Assembly: GCA_047947135.1 (NCBI GenBank)
Contig: CP170457.1
Span: 3,844,001 to 3,908,000, forward strand
DNA: 64,000 nucleotides
From: Planctobacterium sp047947135
GTDB taxonomy: Bacteria; Pseudomonadota; Gammaproteobacteria; Enterobacterales; Alteromonadaceae
Reading direction: 5' to 3'
Shown one piece after another: positions 1-9,197 of this stretch; the stretch's first letter is position 1; each line of letters begins with the position of its first letter. The position numbers and the translations under genes are program-made. The notes beneath the pieces were generated by a model. The model saw only the letters and a list, made by a program, of their open reading frames with translations. It did no database searches and was not told where the DNA came from.

Positions 1-965
1 TTGCAGAACCTTCACAGCAGGCCGTTACTGGCAAACAATTAGCACAAGCGAATGAGCAGGAGTTTCGCGATTTAGTGCTCAACAATCAGGTCTTTGCCCG
101 TGTTGAGCCAGAACAGAAATTGCTGATTGTGAATTGTCTGATTGCTGCTGGCCATTTTGTTGCAGTCACCGGTGATGGAGTCAATGATGCGCCAGCATTG
201 CGCAATGCACATGTGGGTGTTGCCATGGGATTGAGAGGCACCGATATCGCTAAAGAAAGCGCAGAATTGATCATAAGTGATGACAATTTCAGTTCAATTG
301 TGCAAGGCATAAAACAGGGTCGAATCGTTTATAACAACATCCGCAAAGTGATCTTTTTGCTTATCTCAACCGGAGGAGCGGAAATAACCCTATTTATTAT
401 GAGTATTTTACTTGGTTATCCCATCCCGTTATTTCCAGTACAGTTACTTTGGTTAAACCTGGTAACCAATGGTATTCAGGACATTGCTTTAGCCTTTGAA
501 CCTGAAGAAGGCAATGAACTGAAAAAGTCTCCCCGCGCGCCTCAAGAACCTATTTTTGATCGCTTGATGATTGAACGAATCCTGATAAATGCCATGATCA
601 TGGGCGTCACCGCCTTTGTCGTTTTTGCTTATTGTCTGCAATTAGGCATGACCGAAAGTAGCGCGAGAAACGTAACATTATTGCTTATGGTGTTATTTGA
701 AAATGTGCATGTTTTAAACAGTCGCTCAGAAACCCAATCTATATTCAAACAGCGCTTGTGGAGCAACCCGTTACTTATCGGAGGCATGTTATGTGCTCAG
801 GGTATTCACATCGGTGCTATGTATACGCCTGGTTTAAAAGATGTATTGGAAGTACAACCCGTAGAGTTCAGCCAATGGTTACAACTTTTGCTTATCGCCT
901 GTTTTTTAATCGTCGTCGGGGAGATGCACAAATGGTGGTTAAGTAAAAAACGACTTAACCACTAG
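1..965 (+). CDS. Cation-transporting P-type ATPase, C-terminal part (5' end outside window)
   Basis: The reading frame is open from base 3, so this is the 3' part of a longer gene. The visible protein has the hinge motif GDGVNDAPAL, where the Mg2+-binding aspartates of the P-domain sit, followed by MG and a run of membrane helices with the segment WLNLVTNGIQDIAL. That is the C-terminal transport domain (PF00689-type) of type II P-ATPases, which pump Ca2+ or other cations with ATP. The phosphorylated DKTGT motif lies upstream of the window, so ion specificity cannot be judged. The gene converges on glgC, 60 bp away. ATPases of this class often lie beside usp genes in oxygen-limitation regulons; that link is inferred here. 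Confidence 0.9.
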   Translation, partial: AEPSQQAVTGKQLAQANEQEFRDLVLNNQVFARVEPEQKLLIVNCLIAAGHFVAVTGDGVNDAPALRNAHVGVAMGLRGTDIAKESAELIISDDNFSSIVQGIKQGRIVYNNIRKVIFLLISTGGAEITLFIMSILLGYPIPLFPVQLLWLNLVTNGIQDIALAFEPEEGNELKKSPRAPQEPIFDRLMIERILINAMIMGVTAFVVFAYCLQLGMTESSARNVTLLLMVLFENVHVLNSRSETQSIFKQRLWSNPLLIGGMLCAQGIHIGAMYTPGLKDVLEVQPVEFSQWLQLLLIACFLIVVGEMHKWWLSKKRLNH

Positions 966-1025
966 TAAGACCAATCAGTTATGTTAAAAGTCTTTTATCA
1001 GGAGACGCTCAATGGGCTGCCATCT

Positions 1026-2387
1026 TCATTGCATAAATAGATTGGCAACGTTATGCAGACCGGGTTCTTCCCGTGGATTCCATTCTCCTGAAACCAAATT
1101 CGTCGCAACTTTCTGGGCAGGAGTATGTATCTTTTTACTGAGCATAACGCGGTCAATGGCCTCCTGTGTAATCAACGTGATCCCACCAGCTGAAACGCTA
1201 AAACCTTTGTTTTTTGCTAGCTTCGAGTCATTGACAACAAAATTTGCAGGGATGCAACAGTCAGAATTCACAATGCAATTATTAATAGTGGCATTTGCCC
1301 CCACCTGCACATTTGGCAACAAAACCGAGTTTTGAACAAATGCCCCCTGCTTTACATGACATCGAGATGAAAGCAAAGAGTTGCGTATGCTGCAATCAAG
1401 CAAATAGCAGCCTTGACCGATAATAGTGTTCTGTAATTCAGATTGATTGTTCCCGCCACCTTTTATGATACTCACAGGCGAATGACTAAGTTGCTGTCCC
1501 CAAATTGGCCAATCGGGATCATCCAATCGCAATTGCACAGGATCGTTCAACAAGTCCATATTCGCTTGCCAGTAACTGTCCAAACATCCAACATCCCGCC
1601 AATACTGAATATTATCACCATGTTTATCTCGAAAACGGTGAGCATAAACACCAAATCGCGTAATGGCTCTAGGTATGATATCGCCACCAAAATCATGCTT
1701 GCTGCCGGCAATCAATTCATCTTGCTGCAACAACTTGAAAAATACTTCACTGTCAAACAGGTAGTTACCCATGGACGCCAGACAATACCCCGGTGTATCA
1801 CGCAACGCCTTAGGGCACTGAGGCTTCTCAGCAAAGTCGGAAACAAAACCTTGTTGATTAATATTGAGAACCCCAAATCGCGAGGCGGCTTTTTCGGTAG
1901 CCACTTCAATACAAGAAACCGTGACATCGGCGTGATTTTGCAAATGACTTTGCATCACACGGCGGTAGTCCATCTGATACACATGGTCACTGGACAACAC
2001 CATAATGTATTTGGGCGCAAAAGCGCGAATATAGTCAATATTCTGATAGCACGCATCCGCAGTCCCCGAATACCAATCTTCATTGAGTTGTTGTGACGCT
2101 GGAAGAATATCCAGACGACCACCAAAACTTTGATTCAGTGGTGACCAGTACTGCATAAGATGGCGTATCAGAGTCTGTGCCTTATATTGCGTAAGAACCG
2201 CAATGTGACGAAGTCCGGAATTAACACAATTCGATAATGGAAAGTCGATCAATCGACAATGTCCTGCAAACTCAACCGCTGGTTTGGAACGGTTTGCAGT
2301 GATTTCTTTTAAACGTGTGCCTTTACCACCAGCCAGTACTAAAACTAACGTGTCTTTGAGTGCCTGTTCAAGCATTACCACTGCCAT
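1026..2387 (-). CDS. glgC: Glucose-1-phosphate adenylyltransferase (ADP-glucose pyrophosphorylase)
   Basis: Makes ADP-glucose from glucose-1-phosphate and ATP, the committed step of bacterial glycogen synthesis. Visible are the nucleotide-binding loop LAGGKGTRLKEIT with the following SKPAVEF, the segment SDHVYQMDY, the sugar-phosphate motif FAEKP, and a C-terminal half with hexapeptide-like beta-helix repeats. Length 453 aa is normal for GlgC. I chose the ATG at 2387 because GAGG lies 8 nt before it and overlaps the usp stop; a longer TTG start at 2405 is possible but lacks such a site. The gene follows usp in one transcription unit. No glgA or glgB is next to it, so the rest of the pathway is elsewhere. 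Confidence 0.93.
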   Translation of the reverse strand: MAVVMLEQALKDTLVLVLAGGKGTRLKEITANRSKPAVEFAGHCRLIDFPLSNCVNSGLRHIAVLTQYKAQTLIRHLMQYWSPLNQSFGGRLDILPASQQLNEDWYSGTADACYQNIDYIRAFAPKYIMVLSSDHVYQMDYRRVMQSHLQNHADVTVSCIEVATEKAASRFGVLNINQQGFVSDFAEKPQCPKALRDTPGYCLASMGNYLFDSEVFFKLLQQDELIAGSKHDFGGDIIPRAITRFGVYAHRFRDKHGDNIQYWRDVGCLDSYWQANMDLLNDPVQLRLDDPDWPIWGQQLSHSPVSIIKGGGNNQSELQNTIIGQGCYLLDCSIRNSLLSSRCHVKQGAFVQNSVLLPNVQVGANATINNCIVNSDCCIPANFVVNDSKLAKNKGFSVSAGGITLITQEAIDRVMLSKKIHTPAQKVATNLVSGEWNPREEPGLHNVANLFMQ

Positions 2388-2397
2388 TATCTCTGCC

Positions 2398-2823
2398 TCA
2401 CTCAATTCTTACGGCTAAAACATCTCTTTTCACCCCATGCAGCACAGCATTTGCTGTAGAGCCAAGCATCAGGCGGAGACCGCTACGACCGTGGGTACCA
2501 AGAACAATTAGGTCGGCACCTATTTCATTGGCAACAAAATGAATTCTGTCGGCGGCACTTCCCACAGGCACATATAATCTATCTTCCGAGATGGAGTGCA
2601 TACGAGCAATTTCAGTTAATTTGTTGGTGGCTTCGGTCTGGATTTTATCCGTCAAATCAGTGGGAAATGCCGCACCATAGGGCGCGAAGTAAATTTCAGG
2701 CAATAGTGTATACACCAGAGAAATTTCAGATGGACTGCCGGCTATCTTCAAACCTCGGTCTAACACTTTTTCGTAGTTGTCATAGATATCCAGTGCAATC
2801 AGAATATTTTGGTAGTTCTGCAT
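2398..2823 (-). CDS. Universal stress protein, UspA family
   Basis: A 141-aa single-domain Usp protein beginning MQNYQNILIALD. The C-terminal ATP-binding signature is seen as VLGTHGRSGLRLMLGSTA, the G-2x-G-9x-G-S/T pattern of ATP-binding Usp proteins. The ATG at 2823 is chosen over an upstream in-frame start because GGAGG stands 5 nt before it. It is the first gene of a two-gene unit with glgC, ten bases apart. An FNR-type palindrome about 140 bp upstream suggests induction under oxygen limitation, as is known for several Usp proteins. The specific role is unknown. Confidence 0.9.
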   Translation of the reverse strand: MQNYQNILIALDIYDNYEKVLDRGLKIAGSPSEISLVYTLLPEIYFAPYGAAFPTDLTDKIQTEATNKLTEIARMHSISEDRLYVPVGSAADRIHFVANEIGADLIVLGTHGRSGLRLMLGSTANAVLHGVKRDVLAVRIE

Positions 2824-2898
2824 AATTCCTCCAGGGTACCAATTGAAAAATTGTGACTTGGTAGCGCCAATCATTATCTGTGCAGGTCAGAATGCACA

Positions 2899-2918
2899 AG
2901 ACAACGTCAGCGTTGTCT
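2899..2918. repeat. Perfect 8-bp inverted repeat in usp leader
   Basis: AGACAACG and CGTTGTCT are perfect complements around a TCAG loop. No T-run follows on either strand, so it is not a normal terminator. If usp-glgC starts about base 2929 the hairpin lies at the very 5' end of the transcript, where it could protect the mRNA or bind a protein. Confidence 0.6.
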
Positions 2919-2935
2919 GCCGCGCCCGCACATAT

Positions 2936-2977
2936 AAGATAAAGGTAAAAGACAGAAAAACATTTGATCCTGGTCAA
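2936..2977 (-). promoter_or_regulatory. FNR/ANR-type box with -10 for usp-glgC
   Basis: TTGATCCTGGTCAA at 2964-2977 differs by one base from the FNR consensus TTGAT-N4-ATCAA. On the minus strand TATCTT (2936-2941) lies where the -10 hexamer of a class II FNR promoter is expected if the box is centred at -41.5, giving a start near 2929. This spacing makes the box more credible than the motif alone. The direction fits usp-glgC; the hydrogenase genes end to the right. Confidence 0.65.
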
Positions 2978-3067
2978 TGTTTAACCAGTTGTAAGAATTT
3001 TATTTCCCTCTATGACCTACTAGAAGCAGCAATAGGGAGCACCGGCCAGCGTTGGTAATTAAATGAC

Positions 3068-4366
3068 CTAATGGCGATTTATGGTGAAATCAAGAAAGTG
3101 AGTAGAGCAGGAGATACAGGGATCATAATTTCGGATCACTTGTTCGCAGAATTGTTTCAGCTCTGCATCTGGCTTATGTAATCCAAACTGCATGACAGAG
3201 TAGCGCAGATCCTGTTCAATTCTGGCCTGATTTTGGCTTGTGGGTGGAATGATACAGCAATCTTTAATATTGCCGTCAATATCAATCTTGTAACGATGGT
3301 AGATTAATCCTCTGGGTGCCTCAGTAGTAAAACTGCAGATGCCGGCTTTAACTGTATAAGGCAGGTTGGCATCTCCACCGGGGCATTGCAGTTGCAACAG
3401 CTGCTGCGCTTCATACAAGGCCCATAGACACTCTAACGCTCGGGCTTGAATGCTACAAAACATGTTCTGGCTGGGGAATACCAGGCCCATATGCTCAGCA
3501 ATTTGACGAATATTGGCAGGTAAATGTGCATAGTTAAGATTCATGCGAGCCAGTGGTCCCACCATATAGTCTTTGCCATCCAACAGAGAATAATAGGCTG
3601 TAGAATGACGTACCTGGTGCTCTTTAAAATGCTCTGCATATTGATCTGAGTCGACTTTTAATCCTGAGCTGGAGACGATATCTCCACCATTGATTGGATA
3701 AGTGTTGTCTTCCACCAGACTCACGGATACAAACTCATGGCTAAAATCAGGCAATTCAAGTTCAACTGACCACTTTAGTAACGCTGTCGCCGCAGGAATT
3801 GCTTCATTGATTTGTCGCCTTGCATTATCCCAGTCAACTTGTTCCGGCAATGAGCTAAAACCGCCTACCTGCAAACCAACTGGATGCACTGAGCGGCCTC
3901 CCAGCAAACGCATTAAAGTATTGCCTGCTTCCTGAATCTGCATCCCTCGTTTTAGCAGCTCCGGGTGACTGCCCGCCATTTGCAAGGCACTCTCAAAGCC
4001 ATAAAAATCCGGCATTGAGAGAAAATGAATATGTAAGGAATGACTCTGTAACCATTCACCTAAGTTGAGTAACTTACGTAAATCAATCAGATGTTGCGGT
4101 AAGTCGATGCCAAACAGGTTTTCCATCGCGAGAATTGACGTTAACTGGTAAGCAATAGGGCAGATCCCGCAGATTCTGGCGCTTAGGTCAGCCACATCAC
4201 GATGGGATTTTCCCTGCAAAAAACGCTCAAAAAGACGCGGGGGTTCAAAAATCTTAAGATGCAGATTTTCTATTTGATCGCCTTTGGAAGACAATTCCAG
4301 TGCTCCCTCCCCTTCCAACCGGGTGATAAACGGCACTTTGAGATTGATTTTACGACCTTTTTTCAT
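3068..4366 (-). CDS. hydA: Group 3b [NiFe] hydrogenase, large (alpha, catalytic) subunit
   Basis: Carries the NiFe(CN)2CO active site. Both cysteine pairs are present: RICGICPIA (Cys66, Cys69 of 432 aa) and DPCISCSTH (Cys417, Cys420) at the C-terminus. Nine residues, FLDFTINRH, follow the last motif histidine and are the expected tail removed by the maturation endopeptidase. Length and the beta-gamma-small-large gene order fit cytoplasmic NAD(P)-linked sulfhydrogenase-type (3b) enzymes. The ATG at 4366 has an AAGGAGG site 5 nt upstream and overlaps the small-subunit stop as ATGA; the longer upstream start lacks this. Last gene of the operon. The 3b assignment rests on gene content rather than a tree. 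Confidence 0.93.
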   Translation of the reverse strand: MKKGRKINLKVPFITRLEGEGALELSSKGDQIENLHLKIFEPPRLFERFLQGKSHRDVADLSARICGICPIAYQLTSILAMENLFGIDLPQHLIDLRKLLNLGEWLQSHSLHIHFLSMPDFYGFESALQMAGSHPELLKRGMQIQEAGNTLMRLLGGRSVHPVGLQVGGFSSLPEQVDWDNARRQINEAIPAATALLKWSVELELPDFSHEFVSVSLVEDNTYPINGGDIVSSSGLKVDSDQYAEHFKEHQVRHSTAYYSLLDGKDYMVGPLARMNLNYAHLPANIRQIAEHMGLVFPSQNMFCSIQARALECLWALYEAQQLLQLQCPGGDANLPYTVKAGICSFTTEAPRGLIYHRYKIDIDGNIKDCCIIPPTSQNQARIEQDLRYSVMQFGLHKPDAELKQFCEQVIRNYDPCISCSTHFLDFTINRH

Positions 4367-5160
4367 TCGACCTCCTTGACGCTTATCTCTTCCCAACGAC
4401 GGATTTGTTCTCGATAAGACGGGGTCTGACTATGAATAGCGGCAAAGCGCTGGACGATTTCCTCTGGGAGCAGCCCCAATCCGGAAAATCGATTCGATAA
4501 ACTGCTGCAATTGGGTTGTTCGGAAGGGCCGAAACAGCCGTAGCAAGCTTTACCAAATGATGGGCACAATGCCCCACAACCATTGCGCACTGCTGGTCCC
4601 AGACAAGGTGCTTGCTGCGTCACCATGACACAAACGTTCTGCTCACGCTTACAGGCCATACAGACTTTTTCAGCATCGTCTTTAGGAAGGACGCCAACAC
4701 GAAGTTGTTGCAGGAGGTGTATGACCTGGTGTTCCGTAACTGGACAGCCCCACAACTCAAAATCAACACTGACATGATCCGCAACCGGGCTTGAATCCCG
4801 CAACGATTCAATGAACTCCGGATTGGTATATACCGCCCGTTTCCAGGCATCTTTATCAGCCATGTTGCGCAGCGCTTGAACCCCGCCACTGGTAGCACAG
4901 GCACCAATGGTAATCAGCCAGCGACACTTCTCGCGCACTTTTTGTAAACGCGCTAAATCGTCGTCGGTAGTCACGCTGCCCTCAATAAAGGCAACGTCGA
5001 CTTTTGTCTCCGGGGCATATAGTCCCGCTTCGATAAAGTGCGAAAACGATGCCCACTCCATTAGCTTTAGCAGTGTTGGCCCCATGTTAATAAAGGCTAA
5101 TTGGCAACCTGAACATGATGTTAACTTGTGTACCGCCAGGATCAGCTTTTCGTCAGACAT
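4363..5160 (-). CDS. hydD: Group 3b [NiFe] hydrogenase, small (delta) subunit
   Basis: Holds the iron-sulfur relay between the active site and the diaphorase part. The proximal-cluster ligands appear as CSGCQ near the N-terminus, with GACATSGG and CPVTEHQ further on. The C-terminal third is cysteine-rich (CMACKREQNVC, CLGP, GCGALCPSFGKACYGCFG), consistent with two more [4Fe-4S] clusters. At 265 aa with no signal peptide or TAT motif it is a cytoplasmic type small subunit, unlike uptake hydrogenases. Starts 1 bp after the gamma-subunit stop and ends in a 4-bp overlap with the large subunit. Confidence 0.92.
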   Translation of the reverse strand: MSDEKLILAVHKLTSCSGCQLAFINMGPTLLKLMEWASFSHFIEAGLYAPETKVDVAFIEGSVTTDDDLARLQKVREKCRWLITIGACATSGGVQALRNMADKDAWKRAVYTNPEFIESLRDSSPVADHVSVDFELWGCPVTEHQVIHLLQQLRVGVLPKDDAEKVCMACKREQNVCVMVTQQAPCLGPAVRNGCGALCPSFGKACYGCFGPSEQPNCSSLSNRFSGLGLLPEEIVQRFAAIHSQTPSYREQIRRWEEISVKEVE

Positions 5161-5161
5161 A

Positions 5162-5986
5162 CTAGATCCCCTTTAACCCTAACCATGGTTTTACATCCGG
5201 ATAGTTGAATACCGGACCGTCACGACAAATAAAATAAGGCCCCAACTGACAGTGACCACAAGAGCCCTGACCACACTGGAAATTACGTTCCATACTGAGG
5301 TATATATCGCGATCCTGCACTTGCAGTTTTTGCAAATGCGGCATGGCTGCCAACATCATAATTTCCGGACCGCATATCATTACAGCGCAATGCTGCGGGT
5401 CAAATTCGGCAAATTCCAGTAGTTCCGTCACCATTCCTAAACGCCAATGAAACTTGCGTTTATGCTCCTCACTGGCTGCCAACAAGACCTGGCAATCTCC
5501 TAAATCTCGCCAGGCGTTGTACTTGTCTTGCCAAAGCAAGTCGTTGTGATGTTTGACACCCTGTAATATGACGATTCGTCGATAGCGTTTACGATGTTTT
5601 ACGGCATAGTTTATAGCGGCAACCACCGGTGCACAGCCTAACCCGGCAGTGATGAATACCAGATCTCTGCCTTCGAACTCCTCCAGTGGCCAGCCCTGAC
5701 CAAATGGGCCTCGCAATCCCAGCGTGCTGTTGTCCGGCAACGCAATCATGGCTTGAGAAACGCGACCAACCGCCCTGATGGTGTGCAATAACAAACCATC
5801 CTGCCAACCCATGATGGAAATAGGGATCTCCCCCACTCCCAATAGCGACAACATATTGAACTGACCAAAATGAAATTCAAATGGTGTATTACTCTCCACC
5901 TTCAAATGTAAGGTGACCAAACCAGGGGACTCTTCGGTGCGACCTGCCACATGTGCCGCCACGGGTACAAAATCATTCACCGACAT
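5162..5986 (-). CDS. hydG: Group 3b hydrogenase, FAD/NAD(P)-binding gamma subunit
   Basis: Diaphorase subunit of 274 aa, related to dihydroorotate dehydrogenase electron-transfer and ferredoxin-NADP reductase proteins. Seen are a flavin-binding barrel (FGQFNMLSL), the pyridine-nucleotide domain with ITAGLGCAPVVAA and MICGPEIMM, and a C-terminal [2Fe-2S] site CGQGSCGHCQLGPYFIC. It passes electrons between NAD(P)H and the cluster chain. The start at 5986 overlaps the beta subunit by 14 bp. This hydG is the hydrogenase gamma subunit and not the radical-SAM HydG of [FeFe] enzymes. Confidence 0.92.
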   Translation of the reverse strand: MSVNDFVPVAAHVAGRTEESPGLVTLHLKVESNTPFEFHFGQFNMLSLLGVGEIPISIMGWQDGLLLHTIRAVGRVSQAMIALPDNSTLGLRGPFGQGWPLEEFEGRDLVFITAGLGCAPVVAAINYAVKHRKRYRRIVILQGVKHHNDLLWQDKYNAWRDLGDCQVLLAASEEHKRKFHWRLGMVTELLEFAEFDPQHCAVMICGPEIMMLAAMPHLQKLQVQDRDIYLSMERNFQCGQGSCGHCQLGPYFICRDGPVFNYPDVKPWLGLKGI

Positions 5987-7073
5987 CTACTCCCAGCATC
6001 AGATTCACTTCTTCAACAATATCAATCGCAGCCGGGCACCAGCTAATGCATCGGCCACAACCAACACAACCACTGCGTTGATACTGCTCCTGCCAGGTAA
6101 CCAGTTTGTGTAATAGCCACTGTCGATAACGTTGGCTAATCTCACCACGGATGTGCTTGCCCCCCATATAACTGTGTTTTTCACTAAAGCAGGAATCCCA
6201 GTATCGAACCTGTTGGTGCTGCTCAGTGTTTATCTCCGTTTGAGACTCTTGTTTAGAACAAAAACAGGTAGGGCATACCGAGGTACAATTACCACAGGCC
6301 AAACAGCGTTCAGCAATTTGCAGCCACTGGGTATCATTCAGGTGCTCGGCAATTTTTAGCAAACTTTTCCCATCAGGCATTTTTCGTTGCTGCTGTGCGG
6401 CGGTCTGAATTTGTTGAGTTGCTTGTTGTCGTTGCTCTTCAGTGCTTGCCTGGACTTTCAAATTTGACATCACGCGACTGCCTTTGCCGCTTTTAGCCAA
6501 TATCAGATAGCCATCATCAAGTTCATCCAGCAGTATATCGAATCCGTATGTGGCCTCCGGACCATCTTCTGTTGAACAACAAAAACAGGTTGATGCGCTG
6601 CGACTGCAATTCACCGCAACCAGGCAAAGTTTTTTGCGTTGCTCTGTGTACCATGGGTCAGGATATGACCCGTGCATGAAATGTTTATCCTGTAAATACA
6701 ATGCCGCAATATCACAACTGCGCACCCCGAGAAACGCCAGATGCTTTGCTTCCGGTTCCTGCATCTTAAAGCGAAAACCGTCCTCTGAGGTTTCTGCAGT
6801 CCACAGCATTTGAGTCGGTTTAAATAGCCAGGGTTTCAGCGATTGTGGCCCGGTATTCCAGCTAAAACAGCGTGATTTTTCGCTATCGACCAGCGTGTAG
6901 CGTCCTGCTTCAACCTCCTCCTGCTGTCCCCACGGAAGTTGCTCAATGTTATCCAGCGGTTCATACAGAATTGCGCCATTTTTGACTTGGGGGCCAATAA
7001 CCTGATACCCCTCGTCTGTTAACGCTTGATATAAGGATGCTAAATCCGAGCGAGGCAGAAAGACCTTATCCAT
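5973..7073 (-). CDS. hydB: Group 3b hydrogenase, 4Fe-4S beta subunit
   Basis: Electron-transfer subunit of 366 aa, sulfhydrogenase beta type. The C-terminal third has two ferredoxin-like sets, CLACGNCTSVCPTC and CVGCGRCISWCP, and the middle has the cysteine cluster CSRSASTCFCC. The N-terminal half (GVRSCDIAAL) matches the conserved domain shared by these proteins and anaerobic sulfite reductase subunit A. The ATG at 7073 (MDKVFLPRSDL) overlaps the hypB stop by 8 bp; a longer reading frame to 7103 adds ten residues inside hypB and is less likely. Confidence 0.9.
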   Translation of the reverse strand: MDKVFLPRSDLASLYQALTDEGYQVIGPQVKNGAILYEPLDNIEQLPWGQQEEVEAGRYTLVDSEKSRCFSWNTGPQSLKPWLFKPTQMLWTAETSEDGFRFKMQEPEAKHLAFLGVRSCDIAALYLQDKHFMHGSYPDPWYTEQRKKLCLVAVNCSRSASTCFCCSTEDGPEATYGFDILLDELDDGYLILAKSGKGSRVMSNLKVQASTEEQRQQATQQIQTAAQQQRKMPDGKSLLKIAEHLNDTQWLQIAERCLACGNCTSVCPTCFCSKQESQTEINTEQHQQVRYWDSCFSEKHSYMGGKHIRGEISQRYRQWLLHKLVTWQEQYQRSGCVGCGRCISWCPAAIDIVEEVNLMLGVDVGE

Positions 7074-7815
7074 GCTTGAAAATACCTTGCAACCAGGCAT
7101 CAAACGCTTCCATCCCTTGTCCTGTTTTTGCAGACAGGAGCAATACTTTAGCCTTAGGATTTAGGTGGGATATGTCATGCTGCACACGCTTCAGGTCAAA
7201 ATCGACATAAGGCAGCAAATCCGCTTTATTAATGATGATCAAATCACACTGACTAAACATGTGTGGATATTTCACTGGCTTGTCTTCGCCGTCTGTGACG
7301 GCCATCATGGTTATGCGGGCAGACTCACCCAAATCAAAAAGGGCCGGACAAACCAGATTGCCAACATTTTCGATAAATAGCAGGCTGTCTTGGGGCGGCG
7401 ACAAAGCAGAAATGCCGACTCGGATCATATCGGCATCTAAATGACAGCCTATGCCAGTATTAATCTGCAACGCCGTGCCACCTGCGGTCTCGATGCGCTG
7501 TGCATCGTTTACGCTTTCTTGATCTCCTTCCAGCACCAGCATATTAGTTGCTATTTCAGCATGGATTTTAAGCAGGGTTTCCAGTAGTTGCGTTTTTCCT
7601 GCACCTGGCGTGCCCATTAAATTGATACAGGTCACATTATCCTGCTCAAACTGTCGCCGGTTATGTCGCGCAATCGCTTTGTTGCCCGCCAATAATGCAT
7701 GTTGTAAATGCAGAGTCGATTCGTCTTGTTTGACATTGAGCACACGCTTTGGTGCCGAATCAGTAGATGCTGACAGCGTAGCTTTGTCACTGGAACAACC
7801 ACAATGAGTACACAT
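7066..7815 (-). CDS. hypB: Hydrogenase nickel-incorporation GTPase HypB
   Basis: GTPase that hands nickel to the hydrogenase large subunit with HypA. The N-terminus MCTHCGCS is the high-affinity metal motif of HypB. The G-domain shows the P-loop GTPGAGKT, a Walker B-like segment LLFIENVGNLVCP with the bridging Cys, and the NKAD guanine motif. Only a short non-histidine-rich linker separates the metal motif from the G-domain, so nickel storage is unlikely. The start overlaps the hypA stop as TAATG, which suggests coupled translation. Confidence 0.96.
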   Translation of the reverse strand: MCTHCGCSSDKATLSASTDSAPKRVLNVKQDESTLHLQHALLAGNKAIARHNRRQFEQDNVTCINLMGTPGAGKTQLLETLLKIHAEIATNMLVLEGDQESVNDAQRIETAGGTALQINTGIGCHLDADMIRVGISALSPPQDSLLFIENVGNLVCPALFDLGESARITMMAVTDGEDKPVKYPHMFSQCDLIIINKADLLPYVDFDLKRVQHDISHLNPKAKVLLLSAKTGQGMEAFDAWLQGIFKHG

Positions 7816-8150
7816 TATAAAAACTCTATCTCGGTTAAATTTAATTCGTTACCTGTCAGTATCTCGTTTTCAAAACTACCGCAGTCGCATGCCTGTCCAA
7901 AATGATGTAATTGCATTTGCTTACCACAACCCTGGCATTTGGCGGTGGCTGTCACAGTATCAATTCGCAATTGCGTATCCCGCAGTCCTTCATCTTCACG
8001 AAGCAAATCAAAACAGAACTTTAAGCGCTCCGAATCGATGCAAGTCAGCTTACCAACCTCAATGCGAATTGCTTTGACTGCCTGAGCATGCTGCTGTTGA
8101 TAACCCTTTACTGCATCGATAAGCGCTTTCATTACTGATAACTCATGCAT
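7815..8150 (-). CDS. hypA: Hydrogenase maturation nickel chaperone HypA
   Basis: Binds nickel through the N-terminal MHE and works with HypB. The protein starts MHELSVMKAL, with His2 as nickel ligand, and has a zinc site made by CQGCG and CDCGS in the second half. Length 111 aa is typical. It starts 18 bp after hypE and is coupled to hypB. Confidence 0.96.
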   Translation of the reverse strand: MHELSVMKALIDAVKGYQQQHAQAVKAIRIEVGKLTCIDSERLKFCFDLLREDEGLRDTQLRIDTVTATAKCQGCGKQMQLHHFGQACDCGSFENEILTGNELNLTEIEFL

Positions 8151-8168
8151 GCTTTTTACCTTTATCCC

Positions 8169-9197
8169 TCAACAGATGCGGGGTAACTGGATCCCATAAG
8201 GTGGCTCAAGCATGCGCTTACTGCCAAAGGACGTATTGATATAAAGCAAGCTCTGTTGCGATTCTGTGACTCGGCCGATTTTCTCAGCCTGTTGACCAAA
8301 TGGGTGCTTACGCATCACTGTTAATGCCGCTTCAGCCTGAATTTCCGGCAAAACACATACCAGTAACCCCTCATTAGCAAAAAACAGCGGATCCATGCCC
8401 AGTAGTTCACAAATGGCCTGAGTTTCAAGACGAACAGGAAGTCGCTCCTCATCCAGAGCGATTGTGACGCCAGATGACTGTGCTATTTCAGCAAGTACTG
8501 TCCCCACTCCTCCTCGCGTTGCATCTCTCATGACTTTGAGTTCCGGACATGCTTCAAGAAGCTGCGCAATCATTGCATTTAAGGGGGCGCAATCGCTGGC
8601 TATCTCGGCCGCTAAACCTAACTCTTGTCGAGCAAGCATAATCGCTGCACCATGATCACCAATAAAGCCATTGACTAAAACTGCATCGCCTACCCGGGCC
8701 AAATTTGACCGAACAGTCACTGTAGCCGGGATAACCCCAACCCCAGAGGTGTTGATAAAAATGCCATCTGCCTGTCCCTTTTCCACGACTTTGGTGTCAC
8801 CTGTAACAATCTTCACTCCGGCTTGTTTCGCGGTGTCGGCCATGGATTTTACAATTGAAGACAAGACGCTGATCGGCAAGCCTTCTTCAAGAATAAATGC
8901 AGCACTTAAATATGCGGGAATGGCACCACTAACACTGAGATCATTGACCGTCCCGCAAACGGCAAGCTTACCAATGTCACCACCGGGAAAGACCAGAGGT
9001 GATACCACATAACTGTCGGTAGTAAATGCCAAGCGACTGCCGGGTTCTCGCAACGCCGGAAAAGACAATGCTGCACTGTCTTGCAACGGCGCATTATCAA
9101 GTCGGCCAAATGCCGGGATAAATAAGGTCTCGATCAGATCTGCTGACGCTCTTCCTCCAGCACCGTGAGCCATGGTAATGCAATCTTCGCTAGGCAT
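8169..9197 (-). CDS. hypE: Hydrogenase maturation protein HypE (thiocyanate-forming)
   Basis: Converts the carbamoyl group received from HypF into the cyanide ligand on its C-terminal cysteine. The conserved tail PRIC is intact at the very end, and AHGAGGRAS near the N-terminus plus DATRGGVGT are ATP-binding segments of the PurM/HypE fold. 342 aa, normal length. Overlaps hypD by 8 bp. Confidence 0.97.
   Translation of the reverse strand: MPSEDCITMAHGAGGRASADLIETLFIPAFGRLDNAPLQDSAALSFPALREPGSRLAFTTDSYVVSPLVFPGGDIGKLAVCGTVNDLSVSGAIPAYLSAAFILEEGLPISVLSSIVKSMADTAKQAGVKIVTGDTKVVEKGQADGIFINTSGVGVIPATVTVRSNLARVGDAVLVNGFIGDHGAAIMLARQELGLAAEIASDCAPLNAMIAQLLEACPELKVMRDATRGGVGTVLAEIAQSSGVTIALDEERLPVRLETQAICELLGMDPLFFANEGLLVCVLPEIQAEAALTVMRKHPFGQQAEKIGRVTESQQSLLYINTSFGSKRMLEPPYGIQLPRIC

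Noticed and set aside
1443..2096. 217-codon plus-strand open frame inside glgC
   Set aside because: Fully antisense to a well-conserved glgC; no ribosome site and no recognisable domain.
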